NCBI GenBank assembly: GCA_019359715.1
Contig: JAHHGS010000125.1
Span: 1-33,739 of the forward strand
Direction: 5' to 3'
DNA length: 33,739 nucleotides
Source: Aphanocapsa sp. GSE-SYN-MK-11-07L
GTDB lineage: Bacteria > Cyanobacteriota > Cyanobacteriia > Thermosynechococcales > Thermosynechococcaceae
Below are positions 33,370-33,739 of the stretch, in pieces (position 1 is the stretch's first letter; every line of letters starts with the position of its first letter). The notes beneath the pieces are model-generated. The model was not told the DNA's origin. It did no database searches and was given only the letters and a program-made list of their open reading frames with translations. The translations under genes and the position numbers were made by a program.

Positions 33370-33739
33370 GTGCGATTCGTTCAGCATGAATCACGGCGTA
33401 TGCCGAGCATAAATGCTGGAACCGACCTCATTACAGGTTAGGTTTAACTGTCCGACTGATGGGGGTGGAAGTCCCCCTCCTCAAACTCAGAGGTAACTCC
33501 TCACCTACCCACACCGAGTAGACTCGGAATTCTAAAGAGTGAAGCTGGGAAAAGGGCGCAATCAGACACTCATTACAAGTGACACTGGCGATAACAGGGA
33601 GTCCCCACGGTGAAACTGCTGAAAGACAGAACTTCGGCACCTTGAGTCAGAACTTCGGCACCCTCTTAAAAGCAACCCCTGGCAGGGGAGAAAATCGACA
33701 GGAAATGGGGGGTTAAATCCAGGCGCTCTCGGATGAACT
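33370..33739 (+). ncRNA. 5' part of a group II intron (domain I), running off the window
   Basis: The sequence switches from coding to a highly structured RNA-like region at GTGCGATT (33370), which matches the group II 5' consensus GUGYG. The six bases just before it, GCCGAA (33364-33369), are complementary to TTCGGC at 33633-33638. That is the expected distance (about 263 nt) for EBS1 pairing with IBS1. A second identical TTCGGC is at 33654-33659 within a 15-bp direct repeat, CAGAACTTCGGCACC. Stem-loops such as CCGAG-TAGA-CTCGG and GGGGG-TGGAAG-TCCCCC are visible. Domain V, any reverse transcriptase frame and the 3' splice site would lie beyond the window. EBS2 was not convincingly found. 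Confidence 0.72.

Noticed and set aside
33627-33662. 15-bp direct repeat read as a separate mobile element or CRISPR unit
   Set aside because: Only two copies, and both fit the EBS1 region of the group II intron.
1-33739. CRISPR arrays or cas genes
   Set aside because: No regularly spaced identical repeats of 23-40 bp were seen, and no cas-type protein is encoded. The repeated ACYGYGGTA motifs are too short and irregular.

Overview
The window reads as cyanobacterial chromosome, probably from a filamentous or Leptolyngbya-like lineage. It carries many GCGATCGC (HIP1) palindromes, a carboxysome shell protein (CcmK family), a phycobilisome-fold protein next to a V4R protein, a pilin-like G/H protein, and the rimP-nusA-ylxR-infB operon. 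The middle (about 9.3-29 kb) is a stable housekeeping backbone. Both flanks are accessory DNA with clear signs of decay.

Left flank (1-9317): a broken type I restriction-modification locus that has collected other conflict modules. In order it holds a 5'-truncated hsdM, an apparently intact hsdS, a RelE/ParE-type toxin-antitoxin pair, an unassigned 326-residue protein with a HEPN-type RNxxxH motif, a VapBC pair whose toxin has a C-terminal frameshift, and an antitoxin-like gene fused to the tail of a lost HNH-type partner. Last comes hsdR, which has a one-base frameshift and an IS5-family insertion. The insertion has a 4-bp target duplication and is itself split by a 129-bp MITE with TA flanks. 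Restriction is very likely dead here.

Core (9353-28993): MATE transporter (-), a decayed unknown gene (-), a GyrA/ParC-type topoisomerase without a GyrA box (+), a two-knuckle CPxC micro-ORF with an in-frame stop (+) and a pilin-like gene (+). Then a V4R plus phycobilisome-like pair (-), ligA (-), a SAP/Rho_N-DUF4912 gene (+), a stand-alone divergent ccmK (-), rimP-nusA-ylxR-infB (+) behind an intrinsic-terminator-like hairpin, a PEP-CTERM protein (-), a TPR-GNAT pair (-), a small coiled-coil gene (+) and a dienelactone hydrolase (+). Two strong bidirectional terminators separate convergent genes at 14575-14597 and 19815-19857.

Right flank (about 29000 to end): a junction zone with a TnpB remnant, a degenerate IS630, an integrase remnant and a 3' fragment of a tRNA-Thr(CGU) gene that looks like an attachment site. 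Beyond it lies plasmid- or phage-like cargo: an Rpn/DUF4351 nuclease, a Rad52-type annealing protein, a SWIM zinc-finger protein, and a ribbon-helix-helix regulator flanked on both sides by ACYGYGGTA-type repeats. Last is a SLOG-like gene interrupted by the 5' end of a group II intron. The intron boundary is supported by a GTGCG start and a 6-nt IBS1/EBS1 match.

Most worth following up are the HEPN-motif protein inside the hsd locus (analogous to PrrC-type guards), the repeat-flanked RHH/SWIM/SLOG module with its intron, and the tRNA-Thr fragment marking an integrative element. All assignments rest on reading the sequence and on recalled family features; no database search was possible.
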